From assembly GCA_016234595.1 (NCBI GenBank), contig JACRBG010000019.1, forward strand, positions 1 through 33,113: DNA of 33,113 nt, given 5' to 3'. This DNA comes from Chloroflexota bacterium. GTDB lineage: Bacteria > Chloroflexota > Anaerolineae > Aggregatilineales > J027. A program made the position numbers and the translations under genes. Shown piece after piece: positions 25,244 through 32,665 of this stretch; the first letter of the stretch is position 1; the number at the start of each line of letters is the position of its first letter. The notes under the pieces were generated by a model. It worked only from the letters and a program-made list of their open reading frames with translations. It was not told the origin of the DNA and did not search any database.

Positions 25244-26068
25244 CTAGGGCTCGACGGAGAAGGTATATCCGTAGACGCGCGTGAATGGGATGCCATCAAA
25301 AATAAGCACATGGATTTTGCCGTCATCCAACGGGCCGACATTGACCTGAAATTCGCCGGTCGTCAGTTTGTACACTCGAATAAATTCATCGGCAGTGCTG
25401 GCAATAAGCAGGTTCTCGGTAGGGAAATCCGGCAGGGCTAGTAGATCATCGGCGGAAATGGTGAGGCGAGGATAACTAAAGCCATTTTCAGCCCGTTGCC
25501 AGATGTGGATGAATAGTTCACCCTGTGCCTCTAAGGTGGGGACATAGATGGTGACAGGGAGTGAATTATCCACCGTGACCCGTTGAATGCCAGCCGTTAT
25601 TTCAGTAGTAATAGGGTCAACTGTGGATGCATCCCCAACGCTGATATTCATCGTATAGGCAAGATACATAACCTGCATGATGGAAGTGGCGTGACGGCAG
25701 GCGATTTCTATTTTGACAGTGATGTCCATCGTAGCAGGCATCACATAGGCGTAATTGACCGTGCCAGAAAAATCGCTATAGAGGCCAGCCAGCCAAGGGC
25801 TGAGTAATTGGTCATTAACACTTAAGAGGAGCCAGCCGTCCAAACATGAATTGCTGCCGGAATAATCCACCGCAAAATTCAAGGTATCGCCTGCGGTTGC
25901 ACTGATGACATAGGTGGCTTGGCTTGGGCCACCCGCACCGGGGCCAGAACTCAATGACCCACTAAAGGTTTGGCCTTGACCCGCCGCCGATTCAATCCCA
26001 ACAATCAGATTGGCGACAATCACCATGATAATGACAAAAATGCGTATCCAAGAATGTAATTTCACCAT
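25244..26068 (-). CDS. exported paralogue C (first gene of tandem cluster)
   Basis: A 274-residue protein with a long signal peptide or anchor (IRIFVIIMVIVANLIVGI, cleavage near SAAG). The N-terminal module (about 32-150) contains QATYVISATAGDTLNFAVDYSG, typical of pre-peptidase C-terminal-like beta-sandwiches, with two cysteines. The C-terminal 110 residues are the conserved cluster domain, with PLDDGKIHVLIFDGIP near the end. AAAGGAG precedes ATG 26068 by 7 bases, making this the leading gene of a three-gene minus-strand operon. No enzyme motif is visible. The domain may bind ligands or other surface proteins. Confidence 0.72.
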   Translation of the reverse strand: MVKLHSWIRIFVIIMVIVANLIVGIESAAGQGQTFSGSLSSGPGAGGPSQATYVISATAGDTLNFAVDYSGSNSCLDGWLLLSVNDQLLSPWLAGLYSDFSGTVNYAYVMPATMDITVKIEIACRHATSIMQVMYLAYTMNISVGDASTVDPITTEITAGIQRVTVDNSLPVTIYVPTLEAQGELFIHIWQRAENGFSYPRLTISADDLLALPDFPTENLLIASTADEFIRVYKLTTGEFQVNVGPLDDGKIHVLIFDGIPFTRVYGYTFSVEP

Positions 26069-26462
26069 TGAGGACTCCTTTATTCAGATACGGCTCGTGT
26101 GGAACTGAGGGGTATCTTAATGGCAATAAAAGATGTTTTTATCAAGATAGCTCGTATTGCAAAATCGGCCAAATGGTCGGTGTTGGAAGGGGCAACGGGC
26201 GTAAGCTGAGGAAAACCAAAGGGTGGTGGCTGCGATAGGTAATGCAATGATGGCTGCGACAGGGTCAACCCGATGCAACCTCATAATTGTATAATACCTC
26301 CTAAACTGCCTATTAATTTTAGAATCCGGTTAGTTAATGGGGAGTGACGTTTAGCATCAATTCTATGTGCGATTGGGTGGAGCAGGGCTAGAATATTCGG
26401 CAGGTAGTTTTTGGCGTATAATCGCTCAGGAATTTGGTTGAGAAAATCGGGGAGTTGGTGGG
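26069..26462. other. 394-base divergent intergenic region
   Basis: This region separates the minus-strand paralogue operon from the LysM gene. Two TATAAT hexamers occur on the plus strand (26290-26295 and 26417-26422). Short open frames here have no ribosome sites or recognisable products. No hairpin of note or repeat was found. Confidence 0.55.
26417..26422 (+). promoter_or_regulatory. candidate -10 hexamer for the LysM-GGDEF operon
   Basis: A consensus TATAAT lies 40 bases before the LysM start codon. The expected -35 region (around 26394) reads TATTCG, a poor match, so the promoter would need an activator or a different sigma factor. Confidence 0.35.
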
Positions 26463-27398
26463 ATGAAATTACGACTGGGATTGATATTGGCCTTGTGGGG
26501 GGTGTTGACCCTTGCGTGTTCATTAACCGAAGGCGATAGCAACCAATCGCCGACTTTGCGACCCGCGATTCCTACGGCTGATTTGACGATTGTGGCCCAA
26601 GCAAATGCAACTGCCAGCGCGATTGTCAGTGCCCAATTGACCCCAACAGCGACCGCCACAACCAACAGTGGCAATTCCAATACGGGCAACAATACCAACC
26701 CGAATTGCACGCCGCGTACTGATTGGCCCGTGATGGTGGTGTCCTCTGGGGATACCCTGTCGGGGATTGCCGAACGAACTGGCTCAACGGTGGAAACCTT
26801 AGTGCAGGCCAATTGTTTGCTCAATGCCGACGCGATTTTTGCGGGTCAGCAGTTGCGGGTTCCACTTGTACCGATCCAACCCACCGCCTATATTCCAGCG
26901 GGATGCGGGGTCTCATTTTTCTTCACATTCGCGGCGGGCAAGGGCGACGCTTCAGGTTTGTGCCCATTGGCAACGGATTTGGTGGCAGCGACCGGACAAG
27001 ATTTTGAAGGGGGTCGAGTCTATCGTTATGCTGCACCCGCCGGAGCATCTGACCCGCGTGCCACCATTTGGGTTATTTATAATACGGGCTATTGGGAGAC
27101 TGTGCCAGATATATGGGATGCCAGTCAGCCGTTTAGCGATGCGACGATTATTCCACCCACCGGTCGCTATCAACCCACTGGGCCAATCGGCAAAGTGTGG
27201 CGTGAGAATCCGCAAATTCGTCAGCAGTTAGGTTGGGCCTATGCACCAGAACAGGCCTTTCCTGGACGCCTTCAAGCCATGCCTGCCAGTGCACCGCCCC
27301 CACATTATTTCTATATTGATCACGGCAAGGGCATTGTGTTGCGCCTCTATTCGGTTGATATGGCTCCGAATACGTGGGAAGTCGTGGGGAGCTATTGA
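26463..27398 (+). CDS. LysM-domain lipoprotein
   Basis: A 311-residue lipoprotein. The signal peptide ends in the lipobox LTLAC with Cys19 as the lipid-modified residue. A low-complexity Thr/Asn/Ser linker (LTPTATATTNSGNSNTG) spans about 58-80. A LysM domain spans about 89-134 (SSGDTLSGIAERTGSTVETL, LRVP), predicted to bind peptidoglycan or other N-acetylglucosamine glycans. The last 170 residues are an extracellular region with Trp-rich turns (YNTGYWETVPDIWD, QLGWAYAPEQAFPGRLQ) that I do not recognise. GGGAG precedes the ATG by 8 bases. Its stop overlaps the start of the GGDEF gene by one base, so an outside wall-sensing protein and an inside signalling enzyme are co-translated. Confidence 0.85.
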   Translation: MKLRLGLILALWGVLTLACSLTEGDSNQSPTLRPAIPTADLTIVAQANATASAIVSAQLTPTATATTNSGNSNTGNNTNPNCTPRTDWPVMVVSSGDTLSGIAERTGSTVETLVQANCLLNADAIFAGQQLRVPLVPIQPTAYIPAGCGVSFFFTFAAGKGDASGLCPLATDLVAATGQDFEGGRVYRYAAPAGASDPRATIWVIYNTGYWETVPDIWDASQPFSDATIIPPTGRYQPTGPIGKVWRENPQIRQQLGWAYAPEQAFPGRLQAMPASAPPPHYFYIDHGKGIVLRLYSVDMAPNTWEVVGSY

Positions 27399-27970
27399 TG
27401 GCGCGACCGCGTGGCGAGAAAGATATTTTTTTCGATCTATTGACGGGCTTGCCGAACCGTTGGCGCTTTGAAAAACGCTTGCAACAGATTATTGTTCGGG
27501 CCGAGGTGCGCGAAAATGGCGTCGGCTTGGTGTTGATTGATTTAACGGGCATCAAACAGGTCAATGCGACTTTGGGGCACACCGCTGGTGATGCGTTGGT
27601 GAAAGAGGCCGCCGAACTTATTAAATCGCATGCCCCGGCTGGGTCGTTAGTGGGCCGATTGGATGGCGACGAATTTGGCGTTTTGCTAACGGATTTGGCA
27701 GGGGAGGCCGTGAGTAGCAGTCTGGCATGGGCCGAAAAACTATTAACCATGATTCATGAGGTTGAACTCGCGTATGAAGGTCGGCCCATCCGGGTTGGGG
27801 CGAATGCGGGCCTTAGTTTTTGCCCACTCGATGCCGATAATGGGCCAGAATTATTTCGACAGGCCTATCTCGCGTTGCAGACCGCCAAAAAATTAGGGAG
27901 CAACACATTACAGCGCTTTGTGCCAATGATGCAAACCACCGCTTGGGAAGAATTTGATAATTTAGCTTAA
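27398..27970 (+). CDS. small standalone GGDEF-domain protein (putative diguanylate cyclase)
   Basis: A 190-residue cytoplasmic protein that is almost only a GGDEF domain. DLLTGLPNRWRFEKRL (13-28) is the typical entry helix. Asp48 matches the first metal ligand, with Lys53 and Asn56 at the usual spacing and GHTAGD after. The signature is RLDGDEFG (residues 87-94), DGDEF in place of GGDEF. GLSFCPLDADNG completes the fold. If active it makes cyclic di-GMP from two GTP; the first-position Asp makes activity uncertain. No RxxD inhibitory site is visible five residues before the motif. It has no sensor domain, so regulation may come from its coupled LysM partner. ATG 27398 follows GGGGAG; a GTG at 27374 is less likely. 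Confidence 0.83.
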   Translation: MARPRGEKDIFFDLLTGLPNRWRFEKRLQQIIVRAEVRENGVGLVLIDLTGIKQVNATLGHTAGDALVKEAAELIKSHAPAGSLVGRLDGDEFGVLLTDLAGEAVSSSLAWAEKLLTMIHEVELAYEGRPIRVGANAGLSFCPLDADNGPELFRQAYLALQTAKKLGSNTLQRFVPMMQTTAWEEFDNLA

Positions 27971-27995
27971 ATACTATTTTTGAAATGAGGGGGCT

Positions 27996-28295
27996 ATGTC
28001 CGATAAAAAACCATCCTATGAAGATTTGGTGCAATTGGTGGCGAATTTGCGCCAACAGATTAATGCGTTGCGACCAGAGGCCGGAACACCCGATGCCTTT
28101 GTGCGCGAGAATGCTTTGCGCATGATTGACCACACCGTACCCGAAATCCGCGAGGCCCAAACACGCGGCACGGCCAAACTACCATCCTTAGAGGCAACAG
28201 ACGAAGAAAAGAGTAAAGATACGCCCGCGAGTATGCGGGATACCTTACCAGCCCTGCCCAAGACCGCACCCTTAAAAAACCCTGACCAGAAATAG
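27996..28295 (+). CDS. short hydrophilic protein of unknown function
   Basis: A 99-residue, charged protein. Residues 8-30 (YEDLVQLVANLRQQINAL) form a likely amphipathic or coiled-coil helix, and a second helix is suggested by FVRENALRMIDHTVPEI. The tail is disordered and rich in Lys, Asp and Pro. No signal peptide or membrane segment is present. GAGGGGG lies just before the ATG. It follows the GGDEF gene by 25 bases and precedes a strong terminator, so it is the last gene of the LysM-GGDEF unit. I do not recognise the family; an adaptor role is only a guess. Confidence 0.6.
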   Translation: MSDKKPSYEDLVQLVANLRQQINALRPEAGTPDAFVRENALRMIDHTVPEIREAQTRGTAKLPSLEATDEEKSKDTPASMRDTLPALPKTAPLKNPDQK

Positions 28296-28328
28296 GAATT
28301 TTGAGCTAGGGAATTTGAGACACTATTC

Positions 28329-28357
28329 AAAAAGCTGCCTCGATGGGTGGCTTTTTT
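28329..28357 (+). terminator. intrinsic terminator closing the LysM-GGDEF operon
   Basis: AAAAAGCTGCC (28329-28339) pairs with GGTGGCTTTTT (28346-28356), an 11-bp stem with two G-T pairs and a 6-nt loop, ending in six T. It separates this operon from the second sigma factor. Confidence 0.8.
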
Positions 28358-28544
28358 GGGATAGACCCTCACCCAAAAGGCCATTTTTACGCTTGACTAA
28401 TCTCGGTTATACTTCACGCAGTGCGTCAACACTCAACCTCGCGTGAACAAGAATAGGTTTACGAATTGTTTCTGAATTTTAAAAATTTCCAACTTTCTGC
28501 AACCCGTTTTGGCTGGCTTTTACGACAAAAGGAACAGCAAGAAA

Positions 28545-29099
28545 ATGATTAACCGAGACGCCAGCGACGAGCAATTGGCAACTTTGGCTCAACAAGGCGA
28601 TAAAGATGCGTTCATAGCCCTTTATAATCGCTATCTGGCAAAGGTGTATAACCGGGTTAAAAGCCGTGTGCCACCTCAAGATGCGGAGGACGTAACGCAA
28701 GAAGCATTTGTAGCGATGGTGCGGTCTCTGCCCAAGTTTGAACGACGGGCTAAATTTAATACATGGTTGTACACCATCGTGAACCGCCAGATTGCCGATT
28801 ATTACCGCCGACGTGGCAAAGGCGGCAACCCCGGTGGGGAAGTCAGCCTTGATGATGTCGAGCATACGGCGCGGGCAGGTTTATATGAGACTGATTCGAT
28901 GGATGAACGAGGGTTGATTCAAAAGGCGCTGCATACTCTCCCCGAACATTATCAGGAAATTATCATGCTGCGGTTTGCCGATGGCTTGAGTTTCCAAGAG
29001 ATTGCAGAACAACGGGGACAGACGTTGGATGCAGTTAAGTCACTGTATCGGCGGGCAATTGAGGCGCTGCGGGATCAAGTCGGTGGAACTATACATTAA
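28545..29099 (+). CDS. ECF-family RNA polymerase sigma factor 2
   Basis: A 184-residue ECF sigma factor. Region 2 includes DAFIALYNRYLAKVYNRV, QDAEDVTQEAFVAMVRSL and RRAKFNTWLYTIVNRQIADYYRRRG. Region 4 includes LPEHYQEIIMLRFADGLSFQ and the helix-turn-helix EIAEQRGQTLDAVKSLYRRA. ATG 28545 is chosen over TTG 28509; AAAAGGA lies 11 bases upstream. It is followed after 12 bases by a membrane anti-sigma candidate and, further on, by a PrsW-type protease, the class that degrades anti-sigma RsiW in Bacillus. The signal and target promoters are unknown. Confidence 0.9.
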   Translation: MINRDASDEQLATLAQQGDKDAFIALYNRYLAKVYNRVKSRVPPQDAEDVTQEAFVAMVRSLPKFERRAKFNTWLYTIVNRQIADYYRRRGKGGNPGGEVSLDDVEHTARAGLYETDSMDERGLIQKALHTLPEHYQEIIMLRFADGLSFQEIAEQRGQTLDAVKSLYRRAIEALRDQVGGTIH

Positions 29100-29111
29100 A
29101 AGAGGTGCAGC

Positions 29112-29558
29112 GTGACAAACACCGAACGTGACAACGATTTAGCGGCTCTGACCGATGCCGTGTTGGAGGGACGATCTATGACAACTTCAACCAATACCCG
29201 TGACATGGAACGGGTGATCATTCAATTGCGGGATGTAATTGACCCCGATACACCCCCTGACCCAACCTATAGTATGCGGCTTGCGCGCCGGATGGATCAG
29301 GAATTCGATTTGCTGCAACGCGCCAAAGTTCGTAAATGGCCCAATCAGCGCATGGTGCAATTGGTTGGCATGGCAGCGGCAATTGTGGTGGTAATGGGCA
29401 TTGCGATTGTTTTTTCAGGCAGTAGCACCAGTACCAGCGAAGGCGGCCTTTCCGGGTCAGCAGTGGGCGATATAAGTGTTTTAGAAGCGATTACGCTGGC
29501 TGTGGTTGCGGTTGGACTATCAAGCGCGGCATTCTTTTTAATGAAGCGGCGACGATAA
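29112..29558 (+). CDS. membrane-anchored anti-sigma factor candidate
   Basis: A 148-residue protein with a soluble N-terminal part (1-78) of amphipathic helices (DLAALTDAVLEGR, MERVIIQLRDVI, MRLARRMDQEFDLLQ), a first membrane helix at 81-102, a Ser/Thr/Gly-rich external loop, a second helix at 121-144 and a terminal KRRR. No zinc motif is present. It is called anti-sigma because it follows an ECF sigma gene by 12 bases and has the expected cytoplasmic-domain-plus-anchor layout, not from a recognised domain. Start GTG 29112 has AAGAGGTG upstream. It is a natural substrate candidate for the PrsW-type protease encoded downstream. Confidence 0.68.
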   Translation: MTNTERDNDLAALTDAVLEGRSMTTSTNTRDMERVIIQLRDVIDPDTPPDPTYSMRLARRMDQEFDLLQRAKVRKWPNQRMVQLVGMAAAIVVVMGIAIVFSGSSTSTSEGGLSGSAVGDISVLEAITLAVVAVGLSSAAFFLMKRRR

Positions 29559-29574
29559 ATCTGAACTTTGAACT

Positions 29575-29616
29575 TATCCCCCAGCTTGAACCCAATAGGC
29601 AGGGGGATAGGTTGTT
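29575..29616 (+). terminator. possible terminator between the anti-sigma and PrsW genes
   Basis: TATCCCCC (29575-29582) pairs with GGGGGATA (29602-29609), an 8-bp stem with a 19-nt loop, followed by GGTTGTTT. It could end the sigma/anti-sigma transcript or attenuate read-through into the protease gene. The rest of the gap to 29817 has no clear signal. Confidence 0.4.
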
Positions 29617-29817
29617 TATGAACATTTGCCTGCTTCACAATTCCCAAATTCCCCTTTGGAAATTTTGTATTTCCAGTGATCAATCGGCCCAAACTCGCTT
29701 TTATGAACAATGGACAGAGTTTGTCGTTGCACCAACGATGCAGCAGGCGACTATGCCGTCCATGGGCTAGGAATTGCCAAATTTTCTGATATTGTTCACA
29801 ATAGGTGGGGAGTGGAT

Positions 29818-31638
29818 GTGAATCCCTCGTCTAATTTTTTGGCATTGCCTATGGACCCCCAGCCTATGAATACGAATGAATTAATTGCCTACCTCATTGC
29901 TATCGGCATTCCTGTCTTGGCGATTTACATGATTGATGCGTTTGATCTTTTTGGCACGGGCAAAATTAGCACCGTGCTGATTTGTATGGCGTGGGGCGCG
30001 TTTGGGGCGTTTAATATTGCCTATCAAGTGAATGTGCATATTGTAGGCGGCATTGGGCTGGATAAGTTGGTGCGCTTTGCTGCCCCGGTTATCGAAGAAG
30101 TTCTTAAATCCCTCATTCTTATCTATCTTATTCAGCGACCCACCTTCCGTTATGTGGTGGATGGGGCGACCTATGGTTTTGGGGCAGGGATTGGTTTTGC
30201 CGTTGCCGAAAATATCAACTATCTCTCTGGCACGGGCGCGACCCTTTCATTGGCGATTAGCCGTGTCTTATCGGCCTCATTGATGCACGCCACCGCCAGC
30301 GCAATGGTTGGGATTTCATTGGGGCGTATTCGGCGAGCCCATGACCGCGAAAAATTCACTTGGCCTATTGTCGGCATTGTGACGGCCATTACCATCCATG
30401 TCATTTTTAATAATGTCGTCAAATCACTATCGGGTTCACTGCTGCTGTTGTTGGCGATTGGCATTGGCTTGGGTGGTGGCTTCCTGATTATCAACCTCAT
30501 TCAGCAGGGGTTGACCCAAGAAAAGAAACGTTTTGCCGAAACGTTAGGGTTGAGTGTTGGTGTCACAGCAGCGGAAACCAAAGCCGTCCAGAAATTGGGC
30601 AGCAATCAAATTGAAGAACTACTGCGTGAACTTGGCAAATTTTTTGGTGAGGAAAAGGTCAAACCGATTCGTCGCCTGTTTGTGGCCCAAGCCAATATCG
30701 GCATTTTGAAAAATAATCTGCGCAATCCCACCTCAGATCGCCTGCGGGAGGCATGGGAAGCCGACATTGAAAAACTACGAACGGAAATTGATGACATCCG
30801 CAACGAACTGGGTGTCTATATTATGTCATTTATCCGTAACGTGTTTCCCCCTGAAGATACGGGTATCTGGGATCAATTGACCGACGGTATTGGCGAGTTT
30901 GACCCCGAACACGTCCATCGTTTTGACGTGTTTATGAACCTGTCGCAGCGGGCCAAAACGATTGACCCTAGCGAATTGGAACGTCGCGCCGAAAGCCTTA
31001 AAAAGGTCTCCATTTTTTCGAGCGTACCCCTCTCCGAACTTGAAAATCTAAGTCGCGCCATTGTGCCCCGTCGTTATGTGGATGGGCAGGTGTTGTTTGA
31101 TCAGGGCGATGATGGTGACGCCATGTACCTGATTGAAAAGGGCAGCCTCAGCATCTATGCCATTGATAGCGAACGGCGCGAAAAATTTATCCGTAGTTTT
31201 GAAGCGGGTCAGCCTTTTGGTGAATTGGCCTTGATGGACGGGCAACCCCGTTCAGCGCGTGCCCGTGCCACCAGTTCACTGCAAGTGTTGATGCTGCCGC
31301 GTCAGCAATTTAATATGTTTATCCAATCGCGCCCTCAAGTGATTTTGGAGGTGCTGCGTTTCTTGGCTGAAAAAGTCCGTTTCACCACCCGCACGCTTGA
31401 AGAAAGTGCCAATTGGGCCAGTGAAATTCAACGCGGCGAATTCGACAAAGCCAATTTGTTAGAACAAGTTCCGGCTGCGAAAGTCGTGCCCGTCAGCGAA
31501 CTGCCCGATGAAAATGCGCCCGACCCAATGGCAATGGATGAAGATGCTCCCGCGACGATTAGTGGGATGTTTTTGCGCGTGCAGGCTGCCTTGGAAAAAC
31601 GTGACGCCGAGCGTGCCGCTGAGGAGAAGAAGGAGTAA
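29818..31638 (+). CDS. PrsW-type intramembrane protease fused to a cyclic-nucleotide-binding domain
   Basis: A 606-residue membrane protein (numbering from GTG 29818). Residues 20-230 contain about six to seven helices with all the PrsW-family residues: Glu93-Glu94-x2-Lys97 (EEVLK), Glu131-Asn132 (FAVAEN), His157 (MHATAS) and His194-x3-Asn198 (HVIFNN). These form the glutamic-type intramembrane protease site. Residues 235-395 are a cytoplasmic charged, helical region. Residues 399-515 are a CRP-like cNMP domain whose phosphate cassette GELALMDGQPRSARARA keeps Glu469, Arg478 and Ser479. A disordered acidic tail follows. GTG 29818 is favoured by GGTGGGGAG upstream; a longer frame from 29710 and later ATGs lack good sites. 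It should cleave a membrane anti-sigma factor under ligand control; that link is inference. Confidence 0.87.
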   Translation: MNPSSNFLALPMDPQPMNTNELIAYLIAIGIPVLAIYMIDAFDLFGTGKISTVLICMAWGAFGAFNIAYQVNVHIVGGIGLDKLVRFAAPVIEEVLKSLILIYLIQRPTFRYVVDGATYGFGAGIGFAVAENINYLSGTGATLSLAISRVLSASLMHATASAMVGISLGRIRRAHDREKFTWPIVGIVTAITIHVIFNNVVKSLSGSLLLLLAIGIGLGGGFLIINLIQQGLTQEKKRFAETLGLSVGVTAAETKAVQKLGSNQIEELLRELGKFFGEEKVKPIRRLFVAQANIGILKNNLRNPTSDRLREAWEADIEKLRTEIDDIRNELGVYIMSFIRNVFPPEDTGIWDQLTDGIGEFDPEHVHRFDVFMNLSQRAKTIDPSELERRAESLKKVSIFSSVPLSELENLSRAIVPRRYVDGQVLFDQGDDGDAMYLIEKGSLSIYAIDSERREKFIRSFEAGQPFGELALMDGQPRSARARATSSLQVLMLPRQQFNMFIQSRPQVILEVLRFLAEKVRFTTRTLEESANWASEIQRGEFDKANLLEQVPAAKVVPVSELPDENAPDPMAMDEDAPATISGMFLRVQAALEKRDAERAAEEKKE

Positions 31639-31645
31639 TGCTGGT

Positions 31646-32089
31646 TTAGCCCACTTCCAAAACCCTCAGACTAAACAGTTTTCCCTGTGGCGCTTCAAAA
31701 AAAACATAGAGGGGTGGTAGGGGATGTTGGCGACGAAAATCAATGGCCCCGACAAAAATATCCAAGATGATGTCAAAACTGTGGGCATCAGCATTTAGGA
31801 AGGCGCCATAATCGGTATAGTAGAGTACAAATCCCTTACCTGTAAGCCAATCCAAGTCGCCGAGGCAATCCGAAAGTGCATCAAGGTTGTGCCCAAACCA
31901 AGGGAACTCCATCACCTTTTCGATTTGGTTATAGAACTCCTCCCTAGTCGAGACTTGGTTGCCATCTAGCCAAAAAAATCGAAAACCCTTCGACTCTACA
32001 ATATTTTTCAGCAGTTCCCGTTGTGGCTCACCCAAAATTTGGTAGAGGCTGGCGTCGTCAGGATGGTCTAATATCTCGCTGATTTTCAA
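31646..32089 (-). CDS. barstar-family ribonuclease inhibitor-like protein
   Basis: A 147-residue protein with the barstar pattern in its second half: FFWLDGNQVSTREEFYNQI, then FPWFGHNLDALSDCLGDLDWL, with the Asp/Trp residues that in barstar face the RNase active site. An extra N-terminal segment of about 38 residues (ISEILDHPDDASLYQIL) precedes the domain. Barstar proteins bind and block barnase-type RNases, often as immunity to toxins. No barnase gene is visible in this window, so the target is unknown. GGAGGAAAG lies about 10 bases before the ATG. It ends 7 bases from the convergent PrsW-fusion stop and follows the Uma2 gene by 17 bases, possibly as one transcript. Confidence 0.83.
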   Translation of the reverse strand: MKISEILDHPDDASLYQILGEPQRELLKNIVESKGFRFFWLDGNQVSTREEFYNQIEKVMEFPWFGHNLDALSDCLGDLDWLTGKGFVLYYTDYGAFLNADAHSFDIILDIFVGAIDFRRQHPLPPLYVFFEAPQGKLFSLRVLEVG

Positions 32090-32106
32090 TGCTTTCCTCC
32101 GAACGT

Positions 32107-32658
32107 TTACTGCGGAAAAATCTCTTTTACTGCTAATTGAAAACCGGGCAATACTTTTCCACCATCCAATACTCCACTAATGTCTAGGGTTTGGACTGGC
32201 TCACCTGCAACATAAACATGCACCTCTTTTTCAACGGGATACACCACCCAAATCACGGTTTGGGCGGCGAGATAGTTGCCGATTTTGAAAGCCAAATTCT
32301 TTTCTCTATCGGAGGCAGAAACGACTTCGACAGCTAAATCAGGGGATAAGGGACAGAGATGCTCATAGTCGAGTTCGGGTAAGCGCTCTTTGGAAATGTA
32401 ACCAACGTCCGGGGCGAAATTATGCTGAAATACCCGATACAACCCCGCTTCGCCTGTGACATGGCCGATTGGATTAGCATCCAAATATTGGTCAATGAAC
32501 CGAGCAATACGTGTGGCAATACGGGACGACAATAGATTAGAGGGCATTTTTTCAAAAATCTCCCCGTCAATCAATTCGAGAATACGCTCGGCATTTTCGG
32601 GTAATGCCGCAATCTGCTCAAATTCTTCAAAGGTGATGGTGGTTTTTAGCAGTTCCAT
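32107..32658 (-). CDS. Uma2-family (DUF820) putative endonuclease 1
   Basis: A 183-residue protein of the Uma2/DUF820 family, which has a PD-(D/E)xK-like nuclease fold. Visible features are LELIDGEIFEKMPS at about 27-40, GLYRVFQHNFAPDVGYI, and the core SPDLAVEVVSASDREKNLAFKI with Asp, Glu and Lys at likely metal-site positions, then VIWVVYPVEKEVHVY. Nuclease activity has rarely been tested in this family, which expands strongly in Cyanobacteria and Chloroflexota. GAGG precedes the ATG by 6 bases. The upstream Uma2 gene stops 7 bases before this start, so the two are an operon. Confidence 0.87.
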   Translation of the reverse strand: MELLKTTITFEEFEQIAALPENAERILELIDGEIFEKMPSNLLSSRIATRIARFIDQYLDANPIGHVTGEAGLYRVFQHNFAPDVGYISKERLPELDYEHLCPLSPDLAVEVVSASDREKNLAFKIGNYLAAQTVIWVVYPVEKEVHVYVAGEPVQTLDISGVLDGGKVLPGFQLAVKEIFPQ

Positions 32659-32665
32659 GACAACC

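Noticed and set aside
23529-26068. The three paralogues as a CRISPR-like or mobile repeat array
   Set aside because: Repeats are coding, gene-length and diverged in their N-terminal halves; each gene has its own start and ribosome site.
28393-28413. TTGACT ... TATACT as a sigma-70 promoter for sigma factor 2
   Set aside because: The spacer is only 9 bases, far too short for a functional pair.
28416-28426. ACGCA-G-TGCGT palindrome upstream of sigma factor 2
   Set aside because: Eleven bases with no adjoining promoter element; chance occurrence is likely.
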